Positions 23,163 through 35,219 of a stretch of DNA of 64,000 nt are shown here, one piece after another (positions within the stretch are counted from its first letter, which is position 1; each line of letters starts with the position of its first letter). The notes beneath the pieces were generated by a model. It was given only the letters and a program-made list of their open reading frames with translations. It was not told where the DNA came from and ran no database searches. Source of the DNA: Thalassia testudinum (Eukaryota > Streptophyta > Magnoliopsida > Alismatales > Hydrocharitaceae); the NCBI GenBank assembly GCA_037157565.1, contig JAZHRO010000002.1, forward strand, positions 75,380,001 to 75,444,000, given 5' to 3'. The position numbers and the translations under genes were made by a program.

Positions 23163-23469
23163 CAATTGGGAAAAATAACCTTAGACCCACTCGACAATCG
23201 AGGGGGGCTAGGGAGTTGAACAATCCCATCCCAATTACCATGGCATAGAAGTGTGAAACATAGGTGTTTAAAATTTTTCATCAAATCGCAACTTGGGTTG
23301 ATTCTCTAAACCCGAATAATGAGAATTGAGAAACAATATTAGCCTATATAACTAGAACCACATGGGAAGTTCTAGTATCTCCCCATTTTGGGATCCCCAT
23401 GAGCAAGAGATTATACCAGTGGGTGGTATAGAACAACACACCATGTATTGTCCCTCCTACAGGACTCCC

Positions 23470-24166
23470 TGCTAACGTGCTTTCATCAAAGATTAAGAAT
23501 GCGTCATAGTATAGTGACTAAAGCATATCAACATTTAAAATTTATAAGCTCAAAATCAAAAGAGTTTTGAGGTCATCTTAGGGAGCAAATAATGAGCAAT
23601 TCAACCACTAATCAAGTATAGAAATGAAGCACAATAATCTGATATAAAGAAATATAATTTACAATGAATACAACTCTCAAATAGATAAAAACTTGAGTTC
23701 TCAAGAGGAAAAAATAAATAAGGTATGAGGCCAAAAAAATTTGGTTTTAACAAAGAACAAATAGCCTCAACACTCAATGAAATTCATGGCCATTAGCCAT
23801 CTGCCTTTGCCCTCAGATGTCCTAATGTGCAAAATCATATCTGAGTCTAGACACAAGTCCAGACCTAAGTTCCACCTAGCAAAACCGACCCTTCTACTCT
23901 TTGAGGCCAAGTCTGAGTCAAAACTCAGCCTGAACCGAATCAATTGAACTGAACCAAATCCCCAAAATTGGCCCAGATCCACTTGGCATGAGTGGTGAGC
24001 GAGGGTGTGCATGTGCATGTATGGGGACCTGACCCCTTGCTTCTTGGGTGAGCAGTTGATGGGCATGAAACCTTATGAAGAAAAATTTGAAGTAAAAGTC
24101 CCCAATGTGGGACTAATCTTCAGACCCTTTTCCTTGTCTCCTTCGTGAGTTGCAGGTAGAGGTGTG
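23470..24166 (-). repeat. Gypsy LTR fragment (family W), copy 2
   Basis: Begins TGCTAACG on the plus strand (LTR 3' end) and is the reverse complement of 13500-14006 for about 600 bases. It lies against copia sequence, so this is an outer end of an element or a solo LTR. It is cut at 24166 by a further copy. Confidence 0.6.
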
Positions 24167-25925
24167 TGTTGAATGGTAATCGTTGAAATTTAGAGAAACA
24201 CGTTATAGTATAGAGAAGAAAATCGAATCGACATTTAAAATTTATAAGTGCTCAAAAAATGTGAGTTCCGAGGTCGTTCGCATGGAGTAAGTTACTGCAA
24301 TTCAACCACTAATCAAAAGATATAAATATGAGTACAAGAATCAATTCACAAATAATGATATGCAATGAATGATCAATCAAAAATATATTCAATAATCAAA
24401 TTGTATCTCAAGTTCAATAAACAAAAAGAGAATGAAAAGCCCAAAAAGTGGTGATTGAAACCACCAATTAATCACTTAACATGTAGGCTCAATTCCTAAT
24501 CAGATTAGACTTCTCTTCTCTCAAGCACTTAACCAAATAGGCAAATGAGACGTCTCAGCAAAGCCATAGATGACTTAAATCTCCAAGCCCAACACCTTCA
24601 CAAATTTTTTCCAAGTCTTTGGGCAAATATCCATAGTGAAAAACCTCGAACTCTCTCACAAAGCCTCTCCTATTTCTTTCTCCAAACCCAGACCAGTCAA
24701 AACCAATTCGGTTCAGCGCACAGGGGGTCACATTCACAAGGTGTGGGCAAGTGTGGACCATACGTAGGTTCATGCGAAGGGGACCTGACTCCCATGTTGA
24801 AGACAACAAGCCAACGTACACAAAACATTAAGTATCAAAATCTAAACTATCTTTCCATGATGTGGCAAAAAAGAGTGTCATCCTCCTCACGTTGTTGCTA
24901 ATGTGTGTTTCAGAGAATTGGAACTGCTACTAGGGCTTTCTTGATTAGTTGAAGGCCTGGAATCCTTCGTGGGTTGAAACTGTACCACCTGGAGGTTGAA
25001 ATGAGGTTAATGATGTATGGTCGGCGGTGTATGGCAGTAGCAATGAAGTCGACGACGGCGAAAACCTATGCATCAAAATACAGGCTAAAAGCCTTAATTA
25101 GAGAGTTCATTAACATCGCCAAAGTGCAAGGAATATAATGATGGTGGTTATGAGGTGTGTTGAGGTTGGCTGAAATCAACGAAGGTGGTGGTGGGATGGG
25201 TTTGTTCGGCTGAGGTTTTCAAAGATCAAAGCTCTCAATAAATTGAGGGCTTTTGATCTCTAAAGTACGGGGATGGTTTTGGCGGTGGTGGTTTGATGAT
25301 TGGTGGAGTGTAGCGCCAGTGTTGACTTTCCATAGTTGCTGCCGGAGGTGGAGAAGATGAGGGGGAAGAGAGTGATTATGAAGTGCAATCTAAAGCCTAA
25401 GGGCCTAAATCTAGTCTAGGAGCTAAGGGGAAAGAGAGGAACTTGCGCCAGCGTGGCTTGCTAGATGTGAGGGCGAAGAAGTCTCTGATGAGAGGATTCA
25501 GCTAGGAATGAAGGGGTTGGAAGCTTTTGCTATGACCTGCTCGAAGCGGACGAGGAGATTGGCACTCCTAATTTGGCTGTTGGGAGGCTGGAAGAAGGGA
25601 ACCGAAGGGGCTCGTCGGGGCAAAGGTCGGAGATGGCCGGAGGAAGAGAAGAGAAGATGCTTTTGGCATGAACCTTGTTGAATTTGCTTGTGGAACATTA
25701 AGGAGCTTATATAGAGCTCCAATTAGGTCTCATTTGGAAGAAGGTTAGGATTTGGAAGTTTTTAAGCTTCGCCTGAGGTTTGTGCTTCATAAGAGATGCC
25801 ATGATCATGTGTAGTGGAGAGACGATCTCTTGGTGGTTAGTTCTTCCAATTTTGGAAGGATTTGGGCACTGATTGAAGGAGAAATCCTTGATAGGGAATA
25901 GCAGTGTTTGGCTTTAGGTTCCCTG
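24167..25925 (-). repeat. Gypsy LTR (family W), copy 3
   Basis: Begins TGTTGAATGG with a U5 block at 24200-24310. A minus-strand TATA box CTATATAAGC lies at 25705-25714. It runs up to the Sirevirus LTR at 25926, with no clear LTR start before it. No gene; short open frames are not conserved. Confidence 0.55.
25705..25714 (-). promoter_or_regulatory. Candidate LTR TATA box
   Basis: CTATATAAGC on the minus strand inside LTR family W copy 3. Confidence 0.5.
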
Positions 25926-26310
25926 TGTTGGTATAAGGGCACCACGATCGGTAATTTTAATGATAACAAAATACTTGTATTTAACATTTGCATTTGAAGT
26001 CTAAGATTTCAGGCTATTTGCAAATGGATACAAGTTTGAAGGTGAAGTGTGAAGATCTTGCATCCATGGTGGATTGGAGGATCTCGTTGGAGGAGAACGA
26101 GCTTCGCTTGAAGAGAGAGATAGAAGACCAGAAGAATAGGATAAATGTCTTTTCTATCTTTTACTTTGTATCATTTTGTTATTTGCTCTTTTATTTTCTT
26201 AGAGTATTTGTTAAAGAGCCCAAAGTAACAAAACAATAGTCCTAGGAACACTTACACAACCCTAGGACACTTATACAACTCTTAAAGAACTTAGAAAACC
26301 AATGTAGGCA

Positions 26311-26864
26311 TCAGACAACCTGATCAGACGTCCAATCTAGACATCAGACGTCTAATCTTGACTTTTAAGATGTCTGACTATTTGATTAGACGTCAAAAAC
26401 ACTTAGGCTGGAGAACCACTTACGGTCTGCCTACTTTAGATGTCCAGTTGTTAGTCCAAACATCTTAGCAGACGTCTAATGACATTGCCAGATGTCCAAA
26501 TAGTGGAACATTGGCTTATAAATATAATCGTTGAGAATTGACCTTTAATCTTCTATCAGACATCTGTAGAGGACCTCAGACATCTGATAAATAGACGTTA
26601 GCCCTCGATTATGCCAAAATCACTTATCATCAGTGTTCTAGCCGTTTGTGCCTTGGGAAATCCATTCTTGCAGAAATCAAGGTTTCCAGACATCCAGACC
26701 TAGTACCAAATGTTCGACAAGTCGTCTGACCAACTTACACAAGAACCATGTTTAGGTTTGACTAAATCAGTAAGGGAACCCATCTAGTATTAGATGTCTA
26801 ATTTGATTATCAGACATCTTATACTTGTTTTTTAGACGTCTGATATTAGATCCAGACGTCTGAT
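26311..26864. repeat. GACGTC palindrome cluster 2
   Basis: About sixteen GACGTC-type sites in the U3 of the truncated Sirevirus LTR, many decayed to ATGTC or ACATC. Confidence 0.8.
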
Positions 26865-26972
26865 GACACTGTCAGAACCATTAATGACCCTGCTTCTGAC
26901 CCAATCTACCTTGGGTTTGTTCTAAACAGCTATAGAAGCCTTCCAAGGCCTTCCAAAGCCTTCCTAAGCCAG

Positions 26973-26982
26973 CTATAAATAG
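26973..26982 (+). promoter_or_regulatory. Sirevirus LTR TATA box
   Basis: CTATAAATAG, at the same position as in the LTRs at 39343 and 43249, just after the CCTTCCAAAGCCTTCCTAAG repeat. Confidence 0.65.
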
Positions 26983-27197
26983 GAGAGGTCCATTCCTTTG
27001 TTAGATACACCAAGCAATTTTTTTACACATCCTTTTGTGTCCAAGAGAAGTTAAAATCAAAGAAGTGCTGTTGCTTTAGTCTACATCTTGAGAGCATCTT
27101 CCCAACTATGCACCCACTCTCCCACCTACATATATGAGAGCATTGTCATGCCATCACATGGATCGCGCACTACACTTCCATCTCAGGGAAGTACCCG

Positions 27198-27870
27198 TGT
27201 TAACAAGGCGAGATCGATGTTATAAAATCATTGCGTTGCAGTATAGTCGAAATCGCATGTCAACAAATATAATTTATAACTCAAAAGATCATTAAGAAAG
27301 TTTGAGGTCGTTCACTGAGAGCAAGTATTGTAATTAATCTCAAGATCACAATATAACCATAAAGATGAGTAATTTATAATGAAAAATCCATGCAAAAATG
27401 ATATATATATGAATGCCAATGTCAAAGTGCAAAAAGAAGAGGGTAAAATGGTGATTTAAATCACCAATTACCCTTATACAATAATATCAAATAAGTGCAT
27501 AGTATCAACCAAATAATTCTACACAAGGTAAGTAAGCAGTATATCCTCAGAAGCATAAAATGGTGGAATTAGATGTCGGATGCTCAAGGCAGATGACTTA
27601 AACAACACTTTGCTATAGTGCATGTGCACTGTTCTTTTGCTTCTCTTCTTTGCCTTGCTCTTTCTCAAGTCATGCAGAGGCAAAGGCCTCTTCTCTTCAA
27701 GTGTTAGAGAGTTAAAGAGTGAGGCAAAAACCCCCCTCCCTCTTTCCTTCTCTTCTTTCTCTCAAAGACCAGGGGTTAACTGGGTAATCAGGTAGGAACA
27801 GTAACCGGATCCGGGGACCAGGATTGCGGGTGTGGGTCACAAGCAAGGAGTGAAAGGGATTGTGGTTAAT
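27198..27870 (-). repeat. Gypsy LTR fragment (minus)
   Basis: Starts TGTTAACAAGGCGAGATCG on the plus strand, matching the U5 ends at 34913 and 48359. The part near 27780-27850 resembles 1090-1200 of LTR C. The possible target duplication ACCCG (27193-27197) has no partner found nearby. A 23-base block at 27475 recurs at 27873, where the fragment ends. Confidence 0.55.
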
Positions 27871-28708
27871 TTATCCTATACAATAATATCAAATAAGATT
27901 GAGGTGATTTTTAAATCTGTTTGTATAGCTTTTTATGTTAATTTAGCTAAGTTAAAGTTGTGTATAGTATTGATATGGTACATAAATGTATGTAGATGTG
28001 TGTAGTATACAATAAGCACTATATATAGAATATATATTTTTAAGTATTATTAGTATATATTTGTAAATAGATAAATTATATGTATGTATATATATTGTAC
28101 TGTATATATGTATATATATATATATAGTTAGCATACGTAGTTAGAGTCATTGTTTGTCTTAGGTTGTATACAGTGTTTCTAAGGTTAATAGGAGCTAGTT
28201 TGTTTGTATATATGTTAGTATAGTGTATGTAAGATTTTGTTTATTATTTTTCTACCTTGACTTAGGTATTGAATTGTACATAAATAACATAGAATAGATT
28301 AGGTAGTTTTTTCATGCTTGTTTGATTGTAAATATGTTTGAGGCATTGTAGTTAATATTAATTGAATTATTTTGTACATAATTAACTCACTCATTCATTT
28401 TTTGATTTATTTGTAAATATAATTGACATTTTTGGAATAAGAGAGCATTTTTGAAACATAGAGAGTGATGTATATCAATAACTACCTCCCAGTGAACGAC
28501 CTAGAATAAACCAGTAAAAATTATGTAAATAAATAAAATGACATGACATCTATTTGCATTACGACTATACTACAACAACGACATAACTAAATCACTATTT
28601 TTATGCAACACGGATTGTTTGCGATAATATTTTTGGTACCGCTACCGAGGACAAAAACCCAACAATAACATTCTTATTATGATTGATGAATTGTCGATAG
28701 TCACTTTT
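27871..28708 (+). repeat. LTR end and leader of a gag-bearing gypsy element
   Basis: AT-rich, with TA-repeat stretches at 28015-28140. The U5-like block 'CTCCCAGTGAACGACCTAG' lies at about 28488 and 'ACGACTATACTACAAC' at about 28561. It runs into two PBS-like sites. The LTR start is not identified. Confidence 0.5.
28634..28651 (+). other. Upstream PBS-like site, decayed
   Basis: TGGTACCGCTACCGAGGA differs from the tRNA-Asp PBS at five positions, all transitions. Confidence 0.5.
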
Positions 28709-28726
28709 TGGTGCCGTTGCCAGGGA
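28709..28726 (+). other. Primer binding site, tRNA-Asp type
   Basis: TGGTGCCGTTGCCAGGGA, two transitions from the expected complement; 75 bp downstream of a second, more decayed copy. Confidence 0.75.
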
Positions 28727-29948
28727 GGCAACTCTCCATACGCCAAAAATTTTATGTTATTCTTAATTTGTACATATTTTTGCTTTGTTTGTATACAATG
28801 ATTCTTTCATTCATATTCTTTTATGTATATATATTCTTTTATTCATTTTTATTCTTTGATTTAATTTTTGTATATAATTGTCTTACTAATCATCTGGTGT
28901 TTTTGCAGCACTTGAGGAGTATAAGGAGTAGTGTCATCTTTTCGGAGGAGTTCGGCTTCCTGGAGGATTCGCTACACTTCAAGCTCGATTTCCTGGTGGA
29001 GTTTTTCCAGGAGCTGCAGATTTCCAGCTTTTAGTAGTGTAGTTTAGACTTAGGTTTATACTTAGGATATCTTTGTCAGGCATAAGTTGTGAGAGCACGT
29101 TCTCACTCATTTTTCTAATAACTTGGACTCTAGACTCTTTCTCTTTATTCTCTCTTTGCTCATCTCTCATCGAGTGCAATTTTCCATATCAACTTCTTTT
29201 TTGATTTGATTTTTGTTTGTTGCATTAGAAAATCCAAAAAAAATAGAAGAAACAAAAATACCAAAAATATCTCATCCTTTATCTAGCAGCAGCATATCCT
29301 TAGGCATCCATACGTAGGTTGCACTGCTAGATTTACTTTACTTGTCAAATTACATCAATTATTGAATTACTGGAGTTAGGTATGCACCTTCTATCTCTCT
29401 TGAGCTCCTGCCATCTCTTGCATTTGACTAATATAAAAAGACCACTTGTTTGAAAGAAATTAAAAGTGAGATCAGTTGCATAAAATTCACTTTTAAATAT
29501 TCAAACATAATTCAAAAGGAGACATAATAATTTGCTTGAAACCCTACCTGAGATTTTCACCGCATTCTGTTGCTTGATTATTGTGTACCCACAACATGAT
29601 CACTTAAGAACAAAAACACATGGGTTTCTATTTCATCTCCTTGTGCAACCACAACATCTGGATTCGCACGCTGGTATTATCCAGATACCAGGTGGATTTT
29701 AGAGGTTTGCACCACGTTAAGTCTTCTATAGGACACATATGATTGTATTGATATACTTTGTGTACTATATATTTTGGCGTAGCAAACCCTAGGAAAAGAA
29801 CACGTGTTTTTTTCTCACTTGTCTGATATTGATTGGTCATGTGTGATTGAGATTTATTGGGATTTCTGATTTTTTGGTTTGATTGAGATTGAGATTATCT
29901 TCCTTGAGTTTGTGACTACTTCGACACTTGTTTTTCAAAAATTGACTC
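28727..29948 (+). other. Leader between PBS and gag
   Basis: No gene recognised in this 1.2-kb leader. It is AT-rich with poly-T stretches; the open frame at 28708-29034 shows no recognisable domain. Confidence 0.5.
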
Positions 29949-30899
29949 ATGGACGGTAGGAGATCCCAGAACCCTTCTTTGGTACCTCCCTTGGGTGCTG
30001 ATGCCCAAGCTTCTACTTCGACTTCTATGCTTTCCACATCCAATCCTATACCTCCTAAGCCTCAAACCCCCATCCACCATTCTGTTCATCTGGAGAATGA
30101 TCATGATTTCACACAATTTAAGGACTTTGAAGAAGATCCTCCTTATCCTTTTGCACATCCTCCACCACCACCACCTCCATTACATAGGTTTCAACCTCCT
30201 CCCTACCCTAACATTCCCAAGCAACCACAACTGAAGAGAGGTCCACAACCTAACTTACAACGGTTGTTCAATACACAATTGCAAATGAATACCCTTACAC
30301 AACAGGTGCAACAACTTACTCAAGTTGTTAATCCTTTAGTAAAACCACATCCCCAGGCTTGTAGACCTCAACTAAAGGATTACTATAATCTCATGATTGC
30401 ACTACCTATGCCTGTGGTACGCTATCCCGTCGGGGGTCTTGTTGCTGAACTAAAGCAGAACATTATTGTACTTATCCCTCACTTCTATGGTCTTGCTTAT
30501 GAGGACCCTTTTCAGCATTTAGAAGAGATGAAAAATATTTCTCGGACCTTGGGTCTACAGGGTCATGATCAACGCACGTTGCTAATGAAGATGTTCTCCT
30601 TCTCACCTAAGCTTAAGGCCGCCTTCTGGTTTAGATCTCTTTCATGGACTACACCTATAGACACATGGGCTTCTTTGGAACATGAGTTCCTTTTGAAGTA
30701 CTTTCCTGTAGGTCGCATAAATGCTTTAAGGCGTGCTTTCACTACATTCACCCATAATACAGGAGAACAGATACATGAGGCTTGGGAGCGATTTCGCGAG
30801 CTTCTACGTAAGTGTCCCCACCATGGTGTCCCATGCTGGAAATAGGTCCAAATCTTCTACCATAGGCTCCATGATGACACACGAAACTTTGTAGATGCC
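29949..30899 (+). pseudogene. gag: Ty3/gypsy gag, truncated
   Basis: Open for 298 codons (29949-30845), then an in-frame TAG, then further recognisable gag text to about 30899, where an LTR interrupts it. The N-terminal third is Pro-rich (PPPPPPPLHR near residue 74). The C-terminal half has the hallmarks of the Retrotrans_gag domain: LIPHFYGLAYEDPFQHLEEM, WFRSL, EHEFLLKYFP, and EAWERFRELLRKCPHHG before the stop. In intact relatives gag continues to a CCHC knuckle and pol; none is present here. Gag would form the particle that packages the element RNA. The matching PBS lies 1.2 kb upstream. This is the only gypsy gag in the window and shows that autonomous-type relatives exist. Confidence 0.85.
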
Positions 30900-30911
30900 T
30901 GTTCGAACACT

Positions 30912-32190
30912 AGATCGGTGTTTTAAGAATGTCGCATTACAGTATAGCCAAAATAGCATTTAAGCAAATAAATTTTATTACTCGAAAAAGATTCCGAGGT
31001 CGAACATAGGGAGTGATATGGAATTTAAAGCTTCTTCTTCTGCTTCTTTCACACAGGGGAGGGGAACTTCTCAAATTGGCTAAGTGTCAGCTAATGTCTT
31101 TTGTAGTGTATATAGTATGGTATGATTAAAAATACCAAAAAATTTGACAAAATTGTAGAGTAAAAAATACAAAAACAATGTCAAAAATAAAAATTTCAAA
31201 AATACAATAATGGACCATCTGATGTACTTATTGTTGAGGGAGAACTCCACAACATAGAATTTCTGAGGAGAGAAAAGTACTAAAAAGGCTTATAAGTGTT
31301 TAATTATAATCTTATAGCTGAAAACAAAAATGCAATAAGTGTTTATGGACATTCAACTTTTGCTGGTTAGATTTTTTTGGGCCACAATAGCTTGATTTGC
31401 TCAGACTTGGGCTTAATACACTTTAAGCATTGGCAAGATAGACCAGGATCTCTCCTAAGATAGGTCGTATTCTTATACCTGAGTGACCAGTATAGGATTC
31501 GCTTGTTTGCTTTGGCTTTGGAGTCTAAGTAACTTTGGTTTACACTACACAGTGTCAGAAAAGACCTTATGAGCTTAAAATTCAACCCTATTGTTTATTA
31601 GAGAAGGTGGTGTCCTTACCTGTGAGTGTAGGTGGACTCTTTATTCTAATCTTTAGTCTTGTGTTTAAGAGAAACTATTCCACCAAAGTACTCACCCACC
31701 AAATAAGTGTGCTCTACCAATAAAGTTGAAGGAGACATGACATTTGCTATTAGAAAAAGAAGAAAAAAATTAGAAAAATGAGATTGAATAATCCCTAAGC
31801 CTTGAACTTAATACATCAGTCTTACAACTCCCTCAACCTCTTGAGGAATAGTTCAGATCTTAACAAATACGTGAGTGTTTAAGCCCAACATAGGCCCAAG
31901 AGGCCTAAAATCGATATCCCTTACTTATCGCCTTTTCTCTAGCACTTTAGGACTTAGTTCATTATGTGATTTGGTCTAGAACTTATGTAGGTTCCACAAT
32001 TAGCTGCTAGGACTAACACAATTTTCTTCTATTTTTGCTCATTTTTCTCTATTTTTCACTCCTCTTTTCCCTCCTTAATAAAGATTTTTCCATTTAGCTC
32101 AAAAATTTTATCCTCCCCTTTCCTCCATTTATTATTATTTTTTGTGAGAACCCTTCAAAGAATTGAATTTCCAGTTGTTTTGCACTTTAA
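30912..32190 (-). other. LTR and 3' spacer of element 4
   Basis: No gene. U5-like sequence at 30930-31015 (TTATTACTCG...AGGTCGAACATAGGGAG). The segment 31770-32010 matches 44450-44680 closely, including CTCAACCTCTTGAGGA. Confidence 0.6.
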
Positions 32191-33038
32191 TACCCCCCTA
32201 TGCCTAAGTTTTGCAATGCCCTCATTGCAAACTAGGTAAGTTTGAATTCAACTTAGCTCGTAGTTTTAGAACAGGTTCAAAAAGTGGCTGAATGGGTTGG
32301 GATGACTGTTGTGAATAATTTCAAGCTCTGATATGAATATTAGAGGTGGAGTCGACTATTCTATGGTACGAACCCTAAAGTGCAATAGGAATTCATCTCA
32401 AAGATGGGTAAGAAGGGTCTCAGGTTTTCAAATGATGGATTGCCTCCTATTAAGTGCTAAATTTAATGGCTTCAGCTAAGTAGAAGATGGTCAAGGAGAA
32501 GGGTTGATCAGATTGGAGAAATTTTGTATAACAAGCACCTTGATGATTAGCCTGGTTAGTACAACTAGGTGTTTGTTCAGATGGGCTAGCTGATTATGTA
32601 GACCAAACCCAATCATTCTGGTGGGCTAAAAAATGTGGATCAGTAAGTGTGGAGCCCACCAGGTGCATTATGGCTCAAATAGATGGAGAAATAAAAATTG
32701 AGGGTTTGGTTGTATTGGTTCAACCAGGTCAGAGTAGGGGTCCTCATAAGATAATGAAGTTGTGAAGAATGTAGGAACCCTACTTATGGGATCAAGGGTA
32801 AGTAGGGGTGGATTGTTAGTTTGATCAATGTCCCATTCATTGTCAAACTGTGGTGGTAAATAAGCTTTGATTGGATTGGCTTGATGAGAGCCAGACTAGA
32901 AATGAATTTCAGTGGAGTGTCATGGCAGGGGCCGATCTATGAAGGGCTTGGGTTCCGAATTAGACTGTGTGGCTGCTTCAAGCTTTGAATCATTGACCTT
33001 AGAGTCAGAATCAAAGAATGGGTCAGGATATCGAGGCC

Positions 33039-33950
33039 TTAAATTGGTTTATAGTCATCTGGAAATAAAGATTCTCTTGAATCAAAATATGGATCAAAGT
33101 CAACAGAGGAGAATCTGAGAAAACCATTTTCTGAACCTGACTCAAGATCAAGATTTCCACCACAAGAAGAATCAAGATGTATGGAGTTATCAACCTGACT
33201 TTGGTCTAACCTAGCTTCATATTCCAAGCTAACAGGGACATCCTTATTAGGTATAGGCTCACTTTCAAGGTATCTAGGGTAGATCCAAGTTAGTCCTGAC
33301 TCTCTAGATTCCTCGAGTTCTATGTTGTAAATTGATTTTACTTCAAATAAATCAATCTGCTCTTCTGAGGAGTTTGGAGAGATTTCTATAGCAAACATAG
33401 GCTCAAAATCGTATTTTGAATATGAGATTTCATCCTTGTCATATTGAGCCTTGTAATCATCCTAAATAGGTTTGGATCCAGATTCTAGGTTAAATGTAGG
33501 AATTGGGTCACTAGAATCTAAGTTTGGCTCAGTTGGGATGTCAGAACTATTATCGAGGAATATCGTACTAAGATAAGGTGCAAGAGTTACATCCTTGAGG
33601 AGTTCCGAATCAAATTCATTGCAAAAGTTTTGGAAATCCATTTGTGATGAACCAACTTCAAAATTTTCGATAGCTGGCTCATAGTCGAGAACACCTATAA
33701 TGGAATCCAACCAACCCATGAATTGATCAGGCATTTTATTCTGCACAAAATCATAATTTGGTTCCATTTAGGTTGGTGATTCAACATAAAAACCTCCATA
33801 CTCAAACCCAAGCTCTGGGAAATCATATTGATCCTCAAAATTACCCCAAGATTCATAATTGACTTCCGAGTGGGGGTCTGCATATCTTTCAATGATCAAT
33901 TCTTCCAGATGAAATAATAGATCCTGATGTTGTGTAATGATATCCTGGTA
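33039..33950 (-). pseudogene. Acidic ORF of non-autonomous gypsy family (element 4 copy)
   Basis: One minus-strand frame with open parts 33767-33462 and 33398-33039, stops between them and at 33768-33770, and recognisable text upstream to about 33950. It is homologous to the 45206-46918 copy. Both have an EDQ.DFP.LGFE..G block near the N-terminus and a C-terminal block with CGG..DLES.SE and F..Y.D.RE..FP. The product is strongly acidic and Ser-rich. It gives the best evidence that this frame was under protein-level constraint, because similarity is in reading frame across different stop patterns. Function unknown. Confidence 0.65.
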
Positions 33951-33989
33951 TTTCCCTGAAGTGGTGGATTTGACAAGTATTGTAAACCC

Positions 33990-34907
33990 TCAATTCTATG
34001 CAATCTTCTCACTGCAATGTGCATTATGGGTATCGGTTAGGAAACGGTCTCTAGAGAAGATTGCTTCTCTTCTCAAATTGGAGATATTTGGATATTGTGA
34101 TGGTTTTTGATGACTTATCAAAATCCTTGATCCAAACCATTTGGATCCACCGATACTCGTCATCTGTATATCCAACATGGCACAATACATTATGCTAATT
34201 GTAGTAAGGGACCCATCTAATCGTATTAGTGTCCACGATCAGATCTGAATCACTAATTGAGTGATTTGACTTAGGTTGGTTCACTGAGGGCACAAAAATT
34301 CCAACATAGACTCACTTTGTTACATCATTTACTCATTCCTTTGATTCGACATCATTAAATCTTGAGTGATGGAAATTATATCCCAAATCATTCTTCTTAT
34401 ATTACGGGTTTGTCCCTTTATATTCATTGATATTCTTTTTATGGATTTCCCTAATGGAAATCTATGCCTATGATCCCTAGAAGTATCCCTTTTAGTCCAT
34501 TAGCACTTATTGAGTTTGTTCTCGTTAAGTTACAACATCCTGGACTACCTATTTGTAATCTTTAAAGAAAGTGCACAATTAAACTTGGATGCCTAATCAT
34601 TCCTCTTGTTTATGCAATTCCATGTTCATTTATTTTTGGTTTTCATTCCTTTGATGCCTAACTGATTTGGTTATCCATCTAAATGGCCATCTTCCTTCTC
34701 TAGGTCTCATGCACCTTAGGTTTAAATGCATAAATGACCCATTTAGTCATCTAAACTTGGAACAAAGCCAACCTAAAGAAGAACCCATATGGTTCTTCAT
34801 TCCATTCATTACGAGTTCACTTCTAACCTCTCATTAAACTTTCCATAGTTCCCCATTAAGTTTGCAGGAAGGTCTAATTCCCAAAATAATCTTTGAATCT
34901 AGACATA
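33990..34907. other. Repeat Z copy 2 and unassigned DNA
   Basis: 34010-34290 is a direct copy of 21470-21770. The remainder (34290-34907) is AT-rich and noncoding and forms the left flank of the 19-kb element. No feature was recognised in the last 600 bases. Confidence 0.6.
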
Positions 34908-34912
34908 CTAAT
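34908..34912. repeat. Target site duplication, left (CTAAT)
   Basis: Identical to 53923-53927; 5 bp as expected for gypsy integration. Confidence 0.9.
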
Positions 34913-35172
34913 TGCTTTCATGGCGAAATCAGGTTTAAAACAATGAGTCGTAGTGTAGTTGAAATCGCTTTGAAAATAAATAAATTTTATTACTCGAAGT
35001 TTAAGTCCGAGGTCGAACACAGGGAGCAAATGGAATTCATGTACTAATCTCAATAATAGATGCAATTTGAACACATAAAACTACTCAAAATATAATTCAG
35101 AATGTAAAGCATGAGTATATACAGCATAAAAAGAAATGTAGCCACAAATAATAGAGATCTGATGAAAAATTG

Positions 35173-35198
35173 GACGTCTGATTATAAAATCAGACGTC
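35173..35198. repeat. GACGTC palindrome hairpin in LTR A
   Basis: Perfect 10-bp arms GACGTCTGAT / ATCAGACGTC around the loop TATAAA. Confidence 0.9.
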
Positions 35199-35219
35199 TT
35201 ATAAGTGAGGTGCTACAGT

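Larger units (their letters stand above)
22559..23469 (-). mobile_element. Ty1/copia 5' end fragment
   Basis: On the minus strand, 23469-23163 reads as the 3' part of a copia LTR, then a PBS TGGTATCAAAAC (23162-23151), then leader sequence 'TTAGGTTGTTCTGG'. The leader down to about 22820 is studded with GACGTC palindromes. No gag is reached. The LTR is cut on the right by a gypsy LTR that begins at 23470. Confidence 0.6.
25926..27197 (+). repeat. Sirevirus-type copia LTR, 3'-truncated
   Basis: Starts TGTTGGTATAAGGGCACCAC and is colinear with the LTRs at 38291 and 42196: shared 5' block, GACGTC palindrome cluster, TATA box CTATAAATAG (26973-26982) and the 'TCTTGAGAGCATC' region. It is more diverged than the 38-kb pair. 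It breaks off at 27197, where a gypsy LTR begins; the tail and any internal region are missing. Confidence 0.8.
30900..33989 (-). mobile_element. Gypsy element 4, non-autonomous, 3' half
   Basis: On the plus strand it begins TGTTCGAACAC (LTR 3' end) inside the gag of the previous element; ATGCC (30895-30899) is the expected target duplication. Reading leftward on the minus strand from 33989 come the decayed acidic ORF, a GGAGGCAATCC-type motif (about 32440), a purine tract AAACTTAGGCATAGGGGGG (about 32193-32211), a spacer (31250-32150) homologous to 44450-44680, and the LTR. The boundary between spacer and LTR was not resolved. The 5' half is absent; sequence right of 33989 is repeat Z. Confidence 0.6.
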
